Origin: Actinomadura opuntiae
GTDB taxonomy: Bacteria; Actinomycetota; Actinomycetes; Streptosporangiales; Streptosporangiaceae
Length of the DNA stretch: 64,000 nt
Assembly (NCBI RefSeq): GCF_030283205.1
Contig: NZ_JASNWF010000017.1
Span: forward strand, 124,001 to 188,000
Reading direction: 5' to 3'
A program made the position numbers and the translations under genes. Under the pieces are notes generated by a model. That model did not search any database and had not been told where the DNA came from. It worked only from the letters and a program-made list of their open reading frames with translations. Positions 34,361 through 43,323 of the stretch are shown here, piece after piece. Every line of letters starts with the position of its first letter. Positions within the stretch are counted from its first letter, which is position 1.

Positions 34361-35833
34361 ATGGAGGCGGTCGTTCGGACGGCGTACGGCGATGTTCGCG
34401 GCACGACCAGGGACGGCGTCACCGCGTTCCTCGGCATCCCCTACGCGGCGCCCCCGTTCGGCGCGCACCGGTTCAAGGCGCCGCAGCCGCCCGAGCCCTG
34501 GGACGGCGTTCGCGATGCCGTCGAGTTCGGGCCGACGGCCCCCAAGCCCGGCTATCCGCGTCCCTACGACCGGCTGCTGCCCGACCCGGTCGTCCCGGGA
34601 GACGACTGCCTCAACCTGAACGTCTGGACGCCCGAGCCCGGCGGGTCGGGGCTGCCGGTCATGGTGTGGATCCACGGCGGCGCGTTCCGCAACGGGTCCG
34701 GTGCCGTCGACGTGTACAACGGCCGCAACTTCGCCCGTGACGGGGTCGCCTGCGTCAGCATCAACTACCGGCTCGGCGTCGAAGGCTTCGCGCACCTTCC
34801 GGGCGCCCCGGCCAACCGCGGGCTGCTCGACCAGATCTTCGCGCTGGAGTGGGTCCGCGACAACATCGCCGGCTTCGGCGGCGACCCCGCCCGCGTCACG
34901 GTGTTCGGCGAGTCGGCCGGCGCGATGAGCGTCAGCACCCTGCTCTCCCTCGACCTCGGCCTGTTCCACCGGGCGATCGCGCAGAGCGGCGCCGGCTCCA
35001 TCGCGCAGGACCCGGCCGACGCGCTGCTCGTCACCAAGGAGATGGCCGCGCGGCTCGGCGTGGAACCGACCGCCGAGGGGTTCGCCGCGCTCGCCCCGGC
35101 CGCGGTCCTGCCGATCCAGTCCGCCATCGCCGCCGAGGTCACCGCGCTGCCCGACCCGGGCCGGTGGGGCGCCACGACCGCCGCGGGCGGCATGTCGCTC
35201 ACCCCCGTCCTGGACGGCGAGCTGCTCGCCCGGCGGCCCGAGGACGCGGTCGGCGACGGCGCCGGACGCGACGTCGACCTGCTCACCGGCTACACCTCCG
35301 AGGAGTTCCGGCTGTTCCTGATGCCGACCGGCATCGCCGCCGCCCTGACCGACGACCTGGTGTTCGCCGCGACCGCCGGGATGGGCGTGCCGCCGGCGGT
35401 GTCGGCCGCCTACCGCGAGCGGCACCCCGGCGCCGCGCCCGGCGAGCTGATGGCGACGATCATCACCGACAGCCTGTTCCGGGTCCCGGCGAACCGGCTC
35501 GCCGAGCGGCACGCCGCGTCCGGCGGCGCCGGCGGGACGTGGATGTACGAGTTCGGCTGGAAGTCCCCGAACCACGACCTCGGCGCCTGCCACGCGCTGG
35601 AGCTCGGGTTCGTCTTCGACAACCTCACCGCCGAGCCCGAGGGCCTCGCGGGCCCGAACCCGCCGCAGGAGCTGGCCGACCGGATGCACCGCGCCTGGGT
35701 GTCGTTCGCGGTGGACGGCGACCCCGGCTGGGACCGGTTCGACCCGTCCGCCCGCGCGGTGAAGCTGTTCGACCACCCCTCGGACGGGATCGTCCACGAC
35801 CCGCGCGGCGACGACCGGAAGCTCTGGCCCTGA
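34361..35833 (+). CDS. Type-B carboxylesterase
   Basis: The 490-residue protein is of the carboxylesterase/cholinesterase family. It has FLGIPYAAPP near the N-terminus, EDCLNLNV-like DDCLNLNVWTP, oxyanion WIHGGAF, catalytic serine in FGESAGAMS, an acidic residue in YTSEEF and His in CHALELGF. The enzyme hydrolyses carboxylic esters; the substrate is unknown. It lies between the lipid module and lhgO. An upstream TAGAATCGGAGGCGCGGC supplies the ribosome site. Confidence 0.92.
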   Translation: MEAVVRTAYGDVRGTTRDGVTAFLGIPYAAPPFGAHRFKAPQPPEPWDGVRDAVEFGPTAPKPGYPRPYDRLLPDPVVPGDDCLNLNVWTPEPGGSGLPVMVWIHGGAFRNGSGAVDVYNGRNFARDGVACVSINYRLGVEGFAHLPGAPANRGLLDQIFALEWVRDNIAGFGGDPARVTVFGESAGAMSVSTLLSLDLGLFHRAIAQSGAGSIAQDPADALLVTKEMAARLGVEPTAEGFAALAPAAVLPIQSAIAAEVTALPDPGRWGATTAAGGMSLTPVLDGELLARRPEDAVGDGAGRDVDLLTGYTSEEFRLFLMPTGIAAALTDDLVFAATAGMGVPPAVSAAYRERHPGAAPGELMATIITDSLFRVPANRLAERHAASGGAGGTWMYEFGWKSPNHDLGACHALELGFVFDNLTAEPEGLAGPNPPQELADRMHRAWVSFAVDGDPGWDRFDPSARAVKLFDHPSDGIVHDPRGDDRKLWP

Positions 35834-35836
35834 CCG

Positions 35837-37024
35837 TCAGAGGCGGTCGGTGATGTGCTCGGCGATCGCCAGCGACGACGTCGCGGCGGGCGACGGGGCG
35901 TTGCGGACGGTCACGATCGGGCCGAGGCGGCCGATCCGGAAGTCGTCGACGAGCGAGCCGTCCGGGTCCACGGCCTGGGCCCGGACGCCCGCGGGCGCGG
36001 CGACGACGTCGTCCGCGGTCAGCTCGGGCACGAACCCGCGCGCCTGCGCGACGAACGCCCGCTTGACCGCCGAGCCGTACAGCTCCTTCGCGCCCGTCCG
36101 CCAGTGTTGCCGCGCCAGATGCCGGAACCCGGGGAAGCGCAGCGTCTCCCACAGGTCGGCGGGGCGGACGTCGCGGCGCCGGTACCCCTCCCTGGCCAGC
36201 GCCAGCACGGCGTTCGGGCCGACGTCGACGCCGCCGTCGACGCGGCGGGTGAAGTGGACGCCGAGGAACGGGTAGCGCGGGTCGGGCACCGGGTAGATCA
36301 GGCCGCGGACGAGGTCCGTGCGGGACGGCACCAGCCGGTAGTACTCGCCCCGGAACGGGACGATCGCGGGCTCGGGGGAGTCGCCCGCCAGCCGCGCGAC
36401 CCGGTCCGACTGCAGGCCCGCGCACACGATCAGCAGGTCGAGGACCAGCTCCTCGTCCGGCGACCCGACCCGGACCCGCTCGCCCGCCCGGCCGAGCCGG
36501 ACGACCTCGAAGCCCAGCCGGACCTCGCCGCCGCCGTCGGTGACGTCGGCGGCGAGGGCGCGGGCCACCGCCGGGAAGTCGACGATGGCGGTGGTGGGCG
36601 AGTGCAGCGCGGCGACGCCGGCGACGTGCGGCTCGATTTCGCGCAGTTCGGCGCCCGTCAGCCGCCGCAGCCCCGGCACCCCGTTGGCGGCCGCGCGCCG
36701 TTCGATCTCCTCCAGCGGGCCGATCTCGCCCGCGTCGCGCGCGACGACGACCTTGCCGCACTCCTCGTACGGCAGGCCCTTGCCGGCGCAGTACTCCTTC
36801 AGCAGGCCGATGCCGCGGCGGCACAGGGTCGCCTTGAGCGATCCGGGCGCGTAGTAGAGGCCCGCATGGGCGACGCCGCTGTTGTGGCCCGTCTGATGGG
36901 CCGCGACGCGGGCCTCCTTGTCCAGGACCGTCACCTTCATGTCCGGCCGCGTCCGGGTCAGCCGGCGCGCGATGGCCAGCCCCAGGATCCCGGCCCCGAC
37001 GACACCGACCCGTATCTCCGCCAC
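35837..37024 (-). CDS. lhgO: L-2-hydroxyglutarate oxidase
   Basis: The 395-residue FAD protein has the dinucleotide motif GVVGAGILGLAIARRL, then VTVLDKEARVAAHQTGHNSGVAHAGLYYAPGSLKA, the hallmark of LhgO/L2HGDH. It oxidises L-2-hydroxyglutarate to 2-oxoglutarate, a metabolite-repair step. The GTG start gives the expected N-terminus. It is convergent with the carboxylesterase (3 bp apart). Confidence 0.92.
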   Translation of the reverse strand: MAEIRVGVVGAGILGLAIARRLTRTRPDMKVTVLDKEARVAAHQTGHNSGVAHAGLYYAPGSLKATLCRRGIGLLKEYCAGKGLPYEECGKVVVARDAGEIGPLEEIERRAAANGVPGLRRLTGAELREIEPHVAGVAALHSPTTAIVDFPAVARALAADVTDGGGEVRLGFEVVRLGRAGERVRVGSPDEELVLDLLIVCAGLQSDRVARLAGDSPEPAIVPFRGEYYRLVPSRTDLVRGLIYPVPDPRYPFLGVHFTRRVDGGVDVGPNAVLALAREGYRRRDVRPADLWETLRFPGFRHLARQHWRTGAKELYGSAVKRAFVAQARGFVPELTADDVVAAPAGVRAQAVDPDGSLVDDFRIGRLGPIVTVRNAPSPAATSSLAIAEHITDRL

Positions 37025-37063
37025 GGCGGAATGCTACGGCCCGTCGTGCGGGCGGGCGTCGGC

Positions 37064-37148
37064 CGCCCGGGCGCTTGCGCCAGATGCCCGGGCCCGGGTG
37101 CCTGCTCAGCCGCCCGGGCGCTTGCGTCAGCTGCCCAGGCGCTTGCGC
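37064..37148 (-). repeat. Three copies of a 15-bp GC repeat
   Basis: CGCCCGGGCGCTTGCG occurs at 37064-37079 and 37111-37126, with a variant GCCCAGGCGCTTGCG at 37133-37147 forming the 3' end of the small membrane protein gene. The pattern looks like duplication of that gene's last codons into the spacer. Confidence 0.5.
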
Positions 37149-37318
37149 CCCTGGGCGCGCAGCCGCTTGCGCTGCGACGGGTCGAGCATCAGGTACCCCG
37201 CCACGGGGATGCCGAGCGCCACCAGGATGATGACGAGGCTCACCCACGCGGGCAGGATGAACAGGGTGATCAGGCCGACGACGACGCCGCCGATCGCGAT
37301 CTTGGTCTGGGTCGACAT
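37127..37318 (-). CDS. Small two-helix membrane protein
   Basis: The 63-residue protein has two hydrophobic segments (IAIGGVVVGLITLFILPAWV and VIILVALGIPVAGYLML) and a basic C-terminal tail (DPSQRKRLRAQGRKRLGS), presumably cytoplasmic. No family recognised. An ATG with GGAGGTAT upstream on the minus strand supports it as a real gene. Confidence 0.65.
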   Translation of the reverse strand: MSTQTKIAIGGVVVGLITLFILPAWVSLVIILVALGIPVAGYLMLDPSQRKRLRAQGRKRLGS

Positions 37319-37412
37319 CCGATACCTCCGTTTGCGGGCCGCTCACATGGTTCAACGGCCGTCCGCCGACCGCTGTTCCACGATATGTCGCGAGTCCGCG
37401 CGAAGCCAGTGC

Positions 37413-38216
37413 TCAGACCCGCAGCGACAGCTGCCCGCCGCCCAGGGTGCGCAGCACCTCGGCGTGCAGCCGGCCGTTGGTGCACACGACGCTGCCGCCG
37501 TCCGGGCCCGGCACGCCGGACAGGTCGGTGAACATCCCGCCGGCCTCCTCGACGATCACCTGGAGGGCGGCGAGGTCCCACAGCGACACCTCCGGCTCGG
37601 TGGAGATGTCGATCGCGCCCTCGGCGACCATCATGTGCGACCAGAAGTCGCCGAACGCCCGCGTCCGCCACACCTGCCGCGTCAGGTCGAGGAAGTGGGG
37701 GAGGCGGCCCTGCTCCTCCCAGCCGCCCAGGCTGGAGAACGACAGCGACGCGTCCGACAGCTCCGCCACCGCCGACACGGTCATCCGGGACGCCCGGGTG
37801 AGGCTGCGGCCCGTCCAGGCGCCGCCGCCGCGCGCCGCCCACCAGCGCCGGTTCAGCGACGGCGCCGACACCACGCCGACGACGATCTCGTCGTTCTCCA
37901 TCAGCGCGATCAGCGTCGCCCACACCGGGACGCCGCGCACGAAGTTCTTGGTGGCGTCGATCGGGTCGATGATCCAGCACCGGTTGCCGTAGCCGGTGCG
38001 GCCGTACTCCTCGCCGAGCACCGCGTCCCGCGGCCGGGCCCGCTTCAGCGTGCCGCGGATCTGCTCCTCCACGCTGCGGTCGGCGTCGCTCACCGGCGTC
38101 AGGTCCGGCTTGGTCTCGACACTGAGGTCGAGGGCGCGGAAACGCCTGGTCGTGATGTCGTCGGCCCCGTCCGCCAGCACGTGCGCGAGACGCAGGTCAT
38201 CGGAATAGCCCGCCAC
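37413..38216 (-). CDS. hisN: Histidinol-phosphatase of the IMPase family
   Basis: The 267-residue protein has the inositol-monophosphatase-fold metal motifs GEEYG, WIIDPIDATKNFVRG and WDLAALQVIVEEAGG. The actinobacterial HisN group carries out the penultimate step of histidine synthesis (histidinol phosphate to histidinol). The long open frame upstream is antisense to another gene. The GTG at 38216 gives the family-like N-terminus (AGYSDDLRLAHVLADGADD). The neighbourhood (aroA, rsgA, sigR) resembles that of hisN in Streptomyces. Confidence 0.88.
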   Translation of the reverse strand: MAGYSDDLRLAHVLADGADDITTRRFRALDLSVETKPDLTPVSDADRSVEEQIRGTLKRARPRDAVLGEEYGRTGYGNRCWIIDPIDATKNFVRGVPVWATLIALMENDEIVVGVVSAPSLNRRWWAARGGGAWTGRSLTRASRMTVSAVAELSDASLSFSSLGGWEEQGRLPHFLDLTRQVWRTRAFGDFWSHMMVAEGAIDISTEPEVSLWDLAALQVIVEEAGGMFTDLSGVPGPDGGSVVCTNGRLHAEVLRTLGGGQLSLRV

Positions 38217-38340
38217 GGCGTGCCACGCTACCGCGATCACGCCCCGCGCCGACACACTCGCCCGTGCCGTTACCGCTTTTCGGCCGGGCCGTGAGGCGCG
38301 GCGGCCGGTCCGCGCGGCGCGCACCTGGCAGCATGGGCGC

Positions 38341-39201
38341 ATGGCCCACGACCTACCCGGGTGGGTCGCCGAGCTCACCGACCCGCGCCGCGCGCGGACG
38401 CTCGACGAGCTCGCCGACCGCCTCGTCCCCCTGGCCGAGCACGCCATCGACGTCTCCCGCCGCCTGCAGGCCCAGCTGAACGAGCTGAACGACCCGTTCA
38501 AGCGGGAGGCGTTGTACGGGCGGGTGGAGCGGCTGAAGGCCCGCTCCGGCGAGGCGCTGGAGGAGATCACCGCGGAGATCGCCGCGTCCGGGGACGAGCG
38601 CCTCGAACGGCTCTGGGCCGACTGGGCGCGGCGCGCCGGGACCGGCGAGCGCGACGCCCGCGAGCAGGACCTGCGCCGCCGGCTGGACAGCGACGTCGTC
38701 CCCGTGCTGGCGCGCAGCCGGCAGGACGTGGCCGAGCGGGTCGCCGCGCGCACCTCCACCGCGCTGGAGGACGCGACGCAGACCCTGCTGACCCGGGTGG
38801 AGGAGCTGGCCAAGACCGTCACCGACCTGATCACCGAGGTCCTGCCGCTGGCCCGCGAGGGACTGGTGCTCGCCAGCCGGATCTCCGGGCTGTCCGCGCA
38901 GGCCCGCAAGTCCGGCCGCGGCCCGATCCCCGCCGCGCTGAAGGACGCGGGCGCCGACACCGCCCACGCGTTCGACGAGGCCGTCATGCGGCTGGAGCTG
39001 GAGTGGGCCGCGCTCGGCGCCCGCTCCGCCAGCGTGCGGGCCGCGCTGCGCGCCGCGGAGGAGAGCGCGTTCAGCCGGGTCACCGAGGAGATGACCCGCT
39101 GCGTGGAGGAGCTGGCGCCCGAGCACGTCCGCGCGCTGAACGAGGCCGAGGCCCGCGCCCGCACCCTGTTCGGCGACCCCTCCGGCGAGCCGCCCGGCTA
39201 G
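38341..39201 (+). CDS. Helical, coiled-coil-like hypothetical protein
   Basis: The 286-residue protein is rich in Ala, Arg, Glu and Leu, with long heptad-like stretches (LNELNDPFKREALYGRVERLKARSGEALEEITAEI, then AARTSTALEDATQTLLTRVEELAKTVTDLI). A short hydrophobic stretch around ITEVLPLAREGLVL is too weak for a clear membrane helix. No enzymatic motif. It could be a scaffold or membrane-associated structural protein. It lies between hisN and a Ser/Thr kinase and is convergent with the kinase. Confidence 0.7.
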   Translation: MAHDLPGWVAELTDPRRARTLDELADRLVPLAEHAIDVSRRLQAQLNELNDPFKREALYGRVERLKARSGEALEEITAEIAASGDERLERLWADWARRAGTGERDAREQDLRRRLDSDVVPVLARSRQDVAERVAARTSTALEDATQTLLTRVEELAKTVTDLITEVLPLAREGLVLASRISGLSAQARKSGRGPIPAALKDAGADTAHAFDEAVMRLELEWAALGARSASVRAALRAAEESAFSRVTEEMTRCVEELAPEHVRALNEAEARARTLFGDPSGEPPG

Positions 39202-39211
39202 CGGCCGGCCG

Positions 39212-40897
39212 CTAGCCGGGTGCGCGGAAGGTGTTCAGGAACGTGTCGTAGACGGGCAGCGTCGCGTCCCAGTGCGCCTGGTCGGCCACCGCGATGATCT
39301 GGTACAGCGCGCCGTCGAACGCGAACACCCGCACGCGGGCGTGGGCCGGCGTCGCGTTCTTGACGAACGTGAAGTCGATCTCCGCCGCGTCCTGGCCCCG
39401 GTAGGGGACGTTCCGGCGGAAGTACACCTGCCGGTAGCCGGTGTAGCCGGAGTCCTTGTCGTCGAAGCCCTCGGCCGCCGACGCCAGCGCGTCCCCGGGG
39501 TCGCGGGAGTCGAGCAGGCCGGGCTGCACCCGCGAGACGGCCACGCCGCGCGTCACCCCCTTGGCGGGGTCGGAGAAGGTGACGTCGTCCCCGGAGCCGT
39601 CCGCCTTCCAGCCGTCGGGGACCGCCGCCACGAACGCCGACCCCTGGTACTGGTGGTATCCGGACGGGATGCCGGTGCTCGCGGTGCTCGGACTCGCGGT
39701 GCCTGGACTCGCGGTGCCCGAGGCGGACGGGGTGGCACCGCGACCGGGTTCGCCGTCACCGCCGTCGCCGACGAAGACCACGAACACGACCACGGCCGCG
39801 ACCAGCGCGGCCGCCAGGACGCCCGCCGGAACGATCAGCTCCCAGCGGCGCCGCGGCCGGGGCGGCGCCGGCTCAGATCCCGGAGACGGCGGATGCGGAG
39901 AGGGCGGCCCGGGGAAGGCGGGTCCTGGCTGAGGCGGCGGCCCGGGGAAGGCGGGTCCTGGCTGAGGCGGCGGCCCGGGGAAGGCGGGTCCTGGCTGAGG
40001 CGAGGGTCCGGGCGGCAGCGTCCGTTCGCCGCCGCCTCCCATGGTCGTGTCGAGCCGGACCGGTTCCAGCACCGGCTGCGGGCCGGACGGGACCGCCGCC
40101 GCCCGCAGCAGCCGTTCCGCCTCGTCGGGGCCGATCCGGTCCGCCGCGTCCCGGCGCAGCAGCCCGCGCAGCACCGGCTCCAGCGGGCCGGCCAGCCGCG
40201 GCGGGTCCGGCTCCTCCCTGAGCAGCGCCCCCATGAGGCCGAAGATGTCCGGACGCTCGTACGGGCGGCGCCCCTCGACCGCCGCGTAGAGCGTGGCGCC
40301 GAGCGACCACAGGTCGGACGCCGGGGTGGCCTCCTCCCGGCGGGCCGTCTCCGGCGCGAGGTAGGCGGGGGAGCCGACGATCGCGCCGGTCTGCGTGAGC
40401 GTCTCGTCGCCGACGATGGTCGCGATGCCGAAGTCGGTGAGGACGGCGCGGCGGTCGGTGAGGAGCACGTTCCCCGGCTTGACGTCGCGGTGCACGACGC
40501 CCGCCCGGTGCGCCACCCGCAGCGCCTCCAGCAGGTCGAGCCCGATCCGCGCCACCCGGTCCGGGGCCAGCGGGCCCTCCCGCCGGATCACCGCGTCCAG
40601 GGCGGGGGCCCGCACCAGCTGCATCACGATCCAGGGCCGGCCGTCCTCCTCGACGACGTCGTAGACGGTGACGATGCCGTGGTGCTGGCCGAGGCTCGCC
40701 GCCGACTGCGCCTCCCGCATCGTCCGCGCGTACATCCGCTCGGCCTGCGCCTCGTCCAGGCCGCGCGGCGGGGACACCTCCTTGATCGCCACCTCGCGGC
40801 GCAGCTTGGTGTCGCGGGCCCGCCACACCACGCCCATCCCGCCCCGGCCCAGCTCCTCCACAAGCTCGTAGCGGCCCTCGTGGATCGTGTGCGGCAT
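39212..40897 (-). CDS. Membrane Ser/Thr protein kinase
   Basis: The 561-residue protein has kinase motifs GRGGMGVVWRA, VAIKEV (Lys), HRDVKPGNVLL and DFGIA at the N-terminus. A proline-rich linker includes a perfect 33-bp x3 repeat encoding an 11-residue PPQPGPAFPG-type unit. One transmembrane helix (IVPAGVLAAALVAAVVVFVV) follows, then an extracytoplasmic domain of about 150 residues (YQGSAFVAAVPDGWKADGSG ... YDTFLNTFRAPG). The ATG at 40897 starts just before the kinase domain. It probably senses an envelope signal; substrates are unknown. Confidence 0.9.
   Translation of the reverse strand: MPHTIHEGRYELVEELGRGGMGVVWRARDTKLRREVAIKEVSPPRGLDEAQAERMYARTMREAQSAASLGQHHGIVTVYDVVEEDGRPWIVMQLVRAPALDAVIRREGPLAPDRVARIGLDLLEALRVAHRAGVVHRDVKPGNVLLTDRRAVLTDFGIATIVGDETLTQTGAIVGSPAYLAPETARREEATPASDLWSLGATLYAAVEGRRPYERPDIFGLMGALLREEPDPPRLAGPLEPVLRGLLRRDAADRIGPDEAERLLRAAAVPSGPQPVLEPVRLDTTMGGGGERTLPPGPSPQPGPAFPGPPPQPGPAFPGPPPQPGPAFPGPPSPHPPSPGSEPAPPRPRRRWELIVPAGVLAAALVAAVVVFVVFVGDGGDGEPGRGATPSASGTASPGTASPSTASTGIPSGYHQYQGSAFVAAVPDGWKADGSGDDVTFSDPAKGVTRGVAVSRVQPGLLDSRDPGDALASAAEGFDDKDSGYTGYRQVYFRRNVPYRGQDAAEIDFTFVKNATPAHARVRVFAFDGALYQIIAVADQAHWDATLPVYDTFLNTFRAPG
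39904..40002 (-). repeat. Perfect 33-bp tandem repeat, three copies
   Basis: Three identical 33-bp units encode the proline-rich linker of the kinase. Identity at the DNA level points to recent expansion, and copy number may vary between strains. Confidence 0.85.
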
Positions 40898-40977
40898 GCG
40901 GGCGACGATACCGATGTCCCCCGTGTTGTGAAGCGCCGTTTTCGCCCGGATCGCGGCGAGTCGCCGGCAGTGGAGGG

Positions 40978-41985
40978 CTACTCCGGCTCGCCCTCCCGGC
41001 TGGCGAGCAGCCGGCGCAGCGAGTCCAGCCGGGCCCGGCTGGCGTGCCCGTCCGCCACCCATCCGTCCAGGCCGCAGGCCTCCTGCAGGTGGTCGCAGAG
41101 CGGCGGGCAGCGCTCCGCCGCGCCCTCCGCCAGGTCCTCGAACGCGTTGATCACGTTCTCCGGCTCGACGTGCGCCAGCCCGAAGCTGCGCACCCCCGGG
41201 GTGTCGATGATCCAGCCGTCCCCGCCGGGCAGCTCCAGCGCGATCGCCGACGACGAGGTGTGCCGGCCCCGCCCGGTCACCGCGTTCACATGGCTCACGG
41301 CGCGTTCCGCGTCCGGGACCAGCGCGTTGACCAGCGTGGACTTGCCGACCCCCGAGTGGCCGACGAGCACGCTCATCCGGCCGGACAGGTGCCCGCGCAG
41401 CTCCGCCAGGTCGCCGCCGCGCCGCGTCACCACGTACGGGACGCCGAGCGGCGCGTACTCGGCGACGAGCTCGGCGGGGTCGGCGAGGTCGGCCTTGGTG
41501 AGGCAGAGCAGCGGGTCCATGCCGGCGTCGTAGCCGGCGACGAGCTGCCGGTCGATCATCCGGGGCCGCGGCTCCGGATCGGCCAGCGCCGTCACGATCA
41601 CCAGCTGCTCGGCGTTCGCCACGATGATCCGCTCGAACGGGTCGGTGTCGTCGGCGGTGCGGCGCAGCGACGACGTCCGCGGCTCCACCCGGACGATCCT
41701 GGCCAGCGTGTCCGGCGCGCCCGACACGTCCCCGACCAGCGCGACCCGGTCGCCGACCACCACGCCCTTGCGGCCGAGCTCGCGGGCGCGCATCGCGACG
41801 ACGGCCCGCTCGCCGCGGGCCCCGCCGTCCACCAGGCAGCGGTACCGGCCCCGGTCCACCGCCGTCACGAAACCGGAGGAGGCGTCCTCGTGCGCCGGGC
41901 GGCGGCGGGTGCGCGGCCGCGACCCGCGGCGCCCGGGCCGCACCCGGACGTCGTCCTCGTCGTAGTCCTGTACTCGTCGTGCCAG
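40978..41985 (-). CDS. rsgA: Ribosome small subunit-dependent GTPase A
   Basis: RsgA matures the 30S subunit. It has an OB-fold N-terminus, a circularly permuted GTPase with LTKAD (G4), GHSGVGKSTLVNAL (G1) and DTPGVRSFGL (G3), and C-terminal zinc residues around CPPLCDHLQEACG. The first GTG (41943) would remove the conserved leader DYDEDDVRVRPGRRG seen in actinobacterial RsgA. The frame is open to a CTG at 41985, a few bases after GGGGACGG, so that start is proposed. It is just downstream of aroA (16 bp) in the same direction. Confidence 0.88.
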   Translation of the reverse strand: MARRVQDYDEDDVRVRPGRRGSRPRTRRRPAHEDASSGFVTAVDRGRYRCLVDGGARGERAVVAMRARELGRKGVVVGDRVALVGDVSGAPDTLARIVRVEPRTSSLRRTADDTDPFERIIVANAEQLVIVTALADPEPRPRMIDRQLVAGYDAGMDPLLCLTKADLADPAELVAEYAPLGVPYVVTRRGGDLAELRGHLSGRMSVLVGHSGVGKSTLVNALVPDAERAVSHVNAVTGRGRHTSSSAIALELPGGDGWIIDTPGVRSFGLAHVEPENVINAFEDLAEGAAERCPPLCDHLQEACGLDGWVADGHASRARLDSLRRLLASREGEPE

Positions 41986-42001
41986 TGGTCCGTCCCCGTT
42001 C

Positions 42002-43273
42002 TCAGGCGGACGCCGGCATCGACGTCCACAGCTCGGTGAAGCCTGGAAGTGTCTTGCCCACCGTGCCCGGATTCTCCACCTCGACGCCCGGGACGGCCAG
42101 GCCCAGCACCGCCGCAGCCATCACCATCCGGTGGTCGTCGTAGGTGCGGAACACGCCGCCGTGCAGCGCGCGGGGCCGGATCTCCAGGCCGTCGGGCAGC
42201 TCCCGCGCGTCGCCGCCGAGCCCGTTGATCTCGGTGACGAGCGCCGCCAGCCGGTCGGTCTCGTGGCCGCGCAGGTGCGCGATCCCGGTCAGCCGGGACG
42301 GGGAGTCGGCCAGCGCGGCGAGCGCCGCGAGCACCGGGGTCAGCTCCCCGACGTCGTGCAGGTCGGCGTCCAGCCCGGAGAACCCGCCGGGCCCGCGGAC
42401 GGTCAGCCCGTCCGGCCCGAGCGTCACCTCCGCGCCCATCCGGGCGAGCAGGCCGCGCAGCGCGTCGCCCGGCTGCGTCGTCTCCGCCGGCCAGTCCGGG
42501 ACGGTCACGCGCCCGCCGGTGACCAGCGCCGCGCCGAGGAACTGCGCCGCGTTCGACAGGTCGGGCTCGATCACCCATTCGCCGCCGCGGACCGGCCCCG
42601 GCGCGACCCGCCAGAGGTTCTCCTCGGTCTCGACCGTCACCCCGCGCTCGCGGAGCATCGCCACGGTCATCGCCAGATGCGGCGCGGACGGCACCGGCGG
42701 CCCCTCGTGCCGGACCTCCACGCCCTTGTCGAACCGCGCCGCCGCCAGCAGCAGCCCCGACACCAGCTGCGACGACCCCGACGCGTCGATCGTCACCGGA
42801 CCGCCGCCGACCGAGCCGGTGCCGTGCACGGTGAACGGCAGCGCGCCGCGCCCGCCGTCGTCGATCGCGACGCCGAGCGCGCGCAGCGCGGCGATGATCG
42901 GGCCCATCGGGCGCTTGCGGGCGTACGGGTCGCCGTCGATCGCGACCTCGCCGGCGGCCAGCGCCGCGACGGGCGGGACGAACCGCATCACCGTCCCGGC
43001 GAGCCCGGTGTCCACCCGCGCGGGTCCGCGCAGTTCACCCGGAACGGTCTGCCAGTCGGCGGAGTCCTCGTCGATGTTCGCCCCCAGCGCGCGCAGCGCG
43101 TCCGCCATCAGCTCGGTGTCGCGGCTGTGCAGCGGCCGGGTGATGCGCACCGGATCCTCGGCGAGCGCCGCGAGGATCAGCGCCCGGTTGGTCATCGACT
43201 TGGAGCCGGGCAGCCGGACCGTGGCGTCGATCGGGCCGCCGGCGACCGGGGCCTTCCAGTGCGGAGAGGGCAT
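42002..43273 (-). CDS. aroA: 3-phosphoshikimate 1-carboxyvinyltransferase (EPSP synthase)
   Basis: The 423-residue enzyme of the shikimate pathway joins shikimate 3-phosphate and PEP. It has PGSKSMTNRALILAALAE (substrate-binding), GTVMRFVPP, RKRPMGPIIAALRALG and DDHRMVMAAAVLGL. These match class I-type actinobacterial AroA. It probably forms an operon with rsgA downstream. Clear ATG start. Confidence 0.95.
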   Translation of the reverse strand: MPSPHWKAPVAGGPIDATVRLPGSKSMTNRALILAALAEDPVRITRPLHSRDTELMADALRALGANIDEDSADWQTVPGELRGPARVDTGLAGTVMRFVPPVAALAAGEVAIDGDPYARKRPMGPIIAALRALGVAIDDGGRGALPFTVHGTGSVGGGPVTIDASGSSQLVSGLLLAAARFDKGVEVRHEGPPVPSAPHLAMTVAMLRERGVTVETEENLWRVAPGPVRGGEWVIEPDLSNAAQFLGAALVTGGRVTVPDWPAETTQPGDALRGLLARMGAEVTLGPDGLTVRGPGGFSGLDADLHDVGELTPVLAALAALADSPSRLTGIAHLRGHETDRLAALVTEINGLGGDARELPDGLEIRPRALHGGVFRTYDDHRMVMAAAVLGLAVPGVEVENPGTVGKTLPGFTELWTSMPASA

Positions 43274-43323
43274 GCCCCAAGGTTATCGGGCGCGCGCGAG
43301 GGCCGGGCGAACCGGTTTCCGGG

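Noticed and set aside
37064..37148. Short repeats as a CRISPR array
   Set aside because: There are only three unequal copies without regular spacers, and no cas genes occur in the window.
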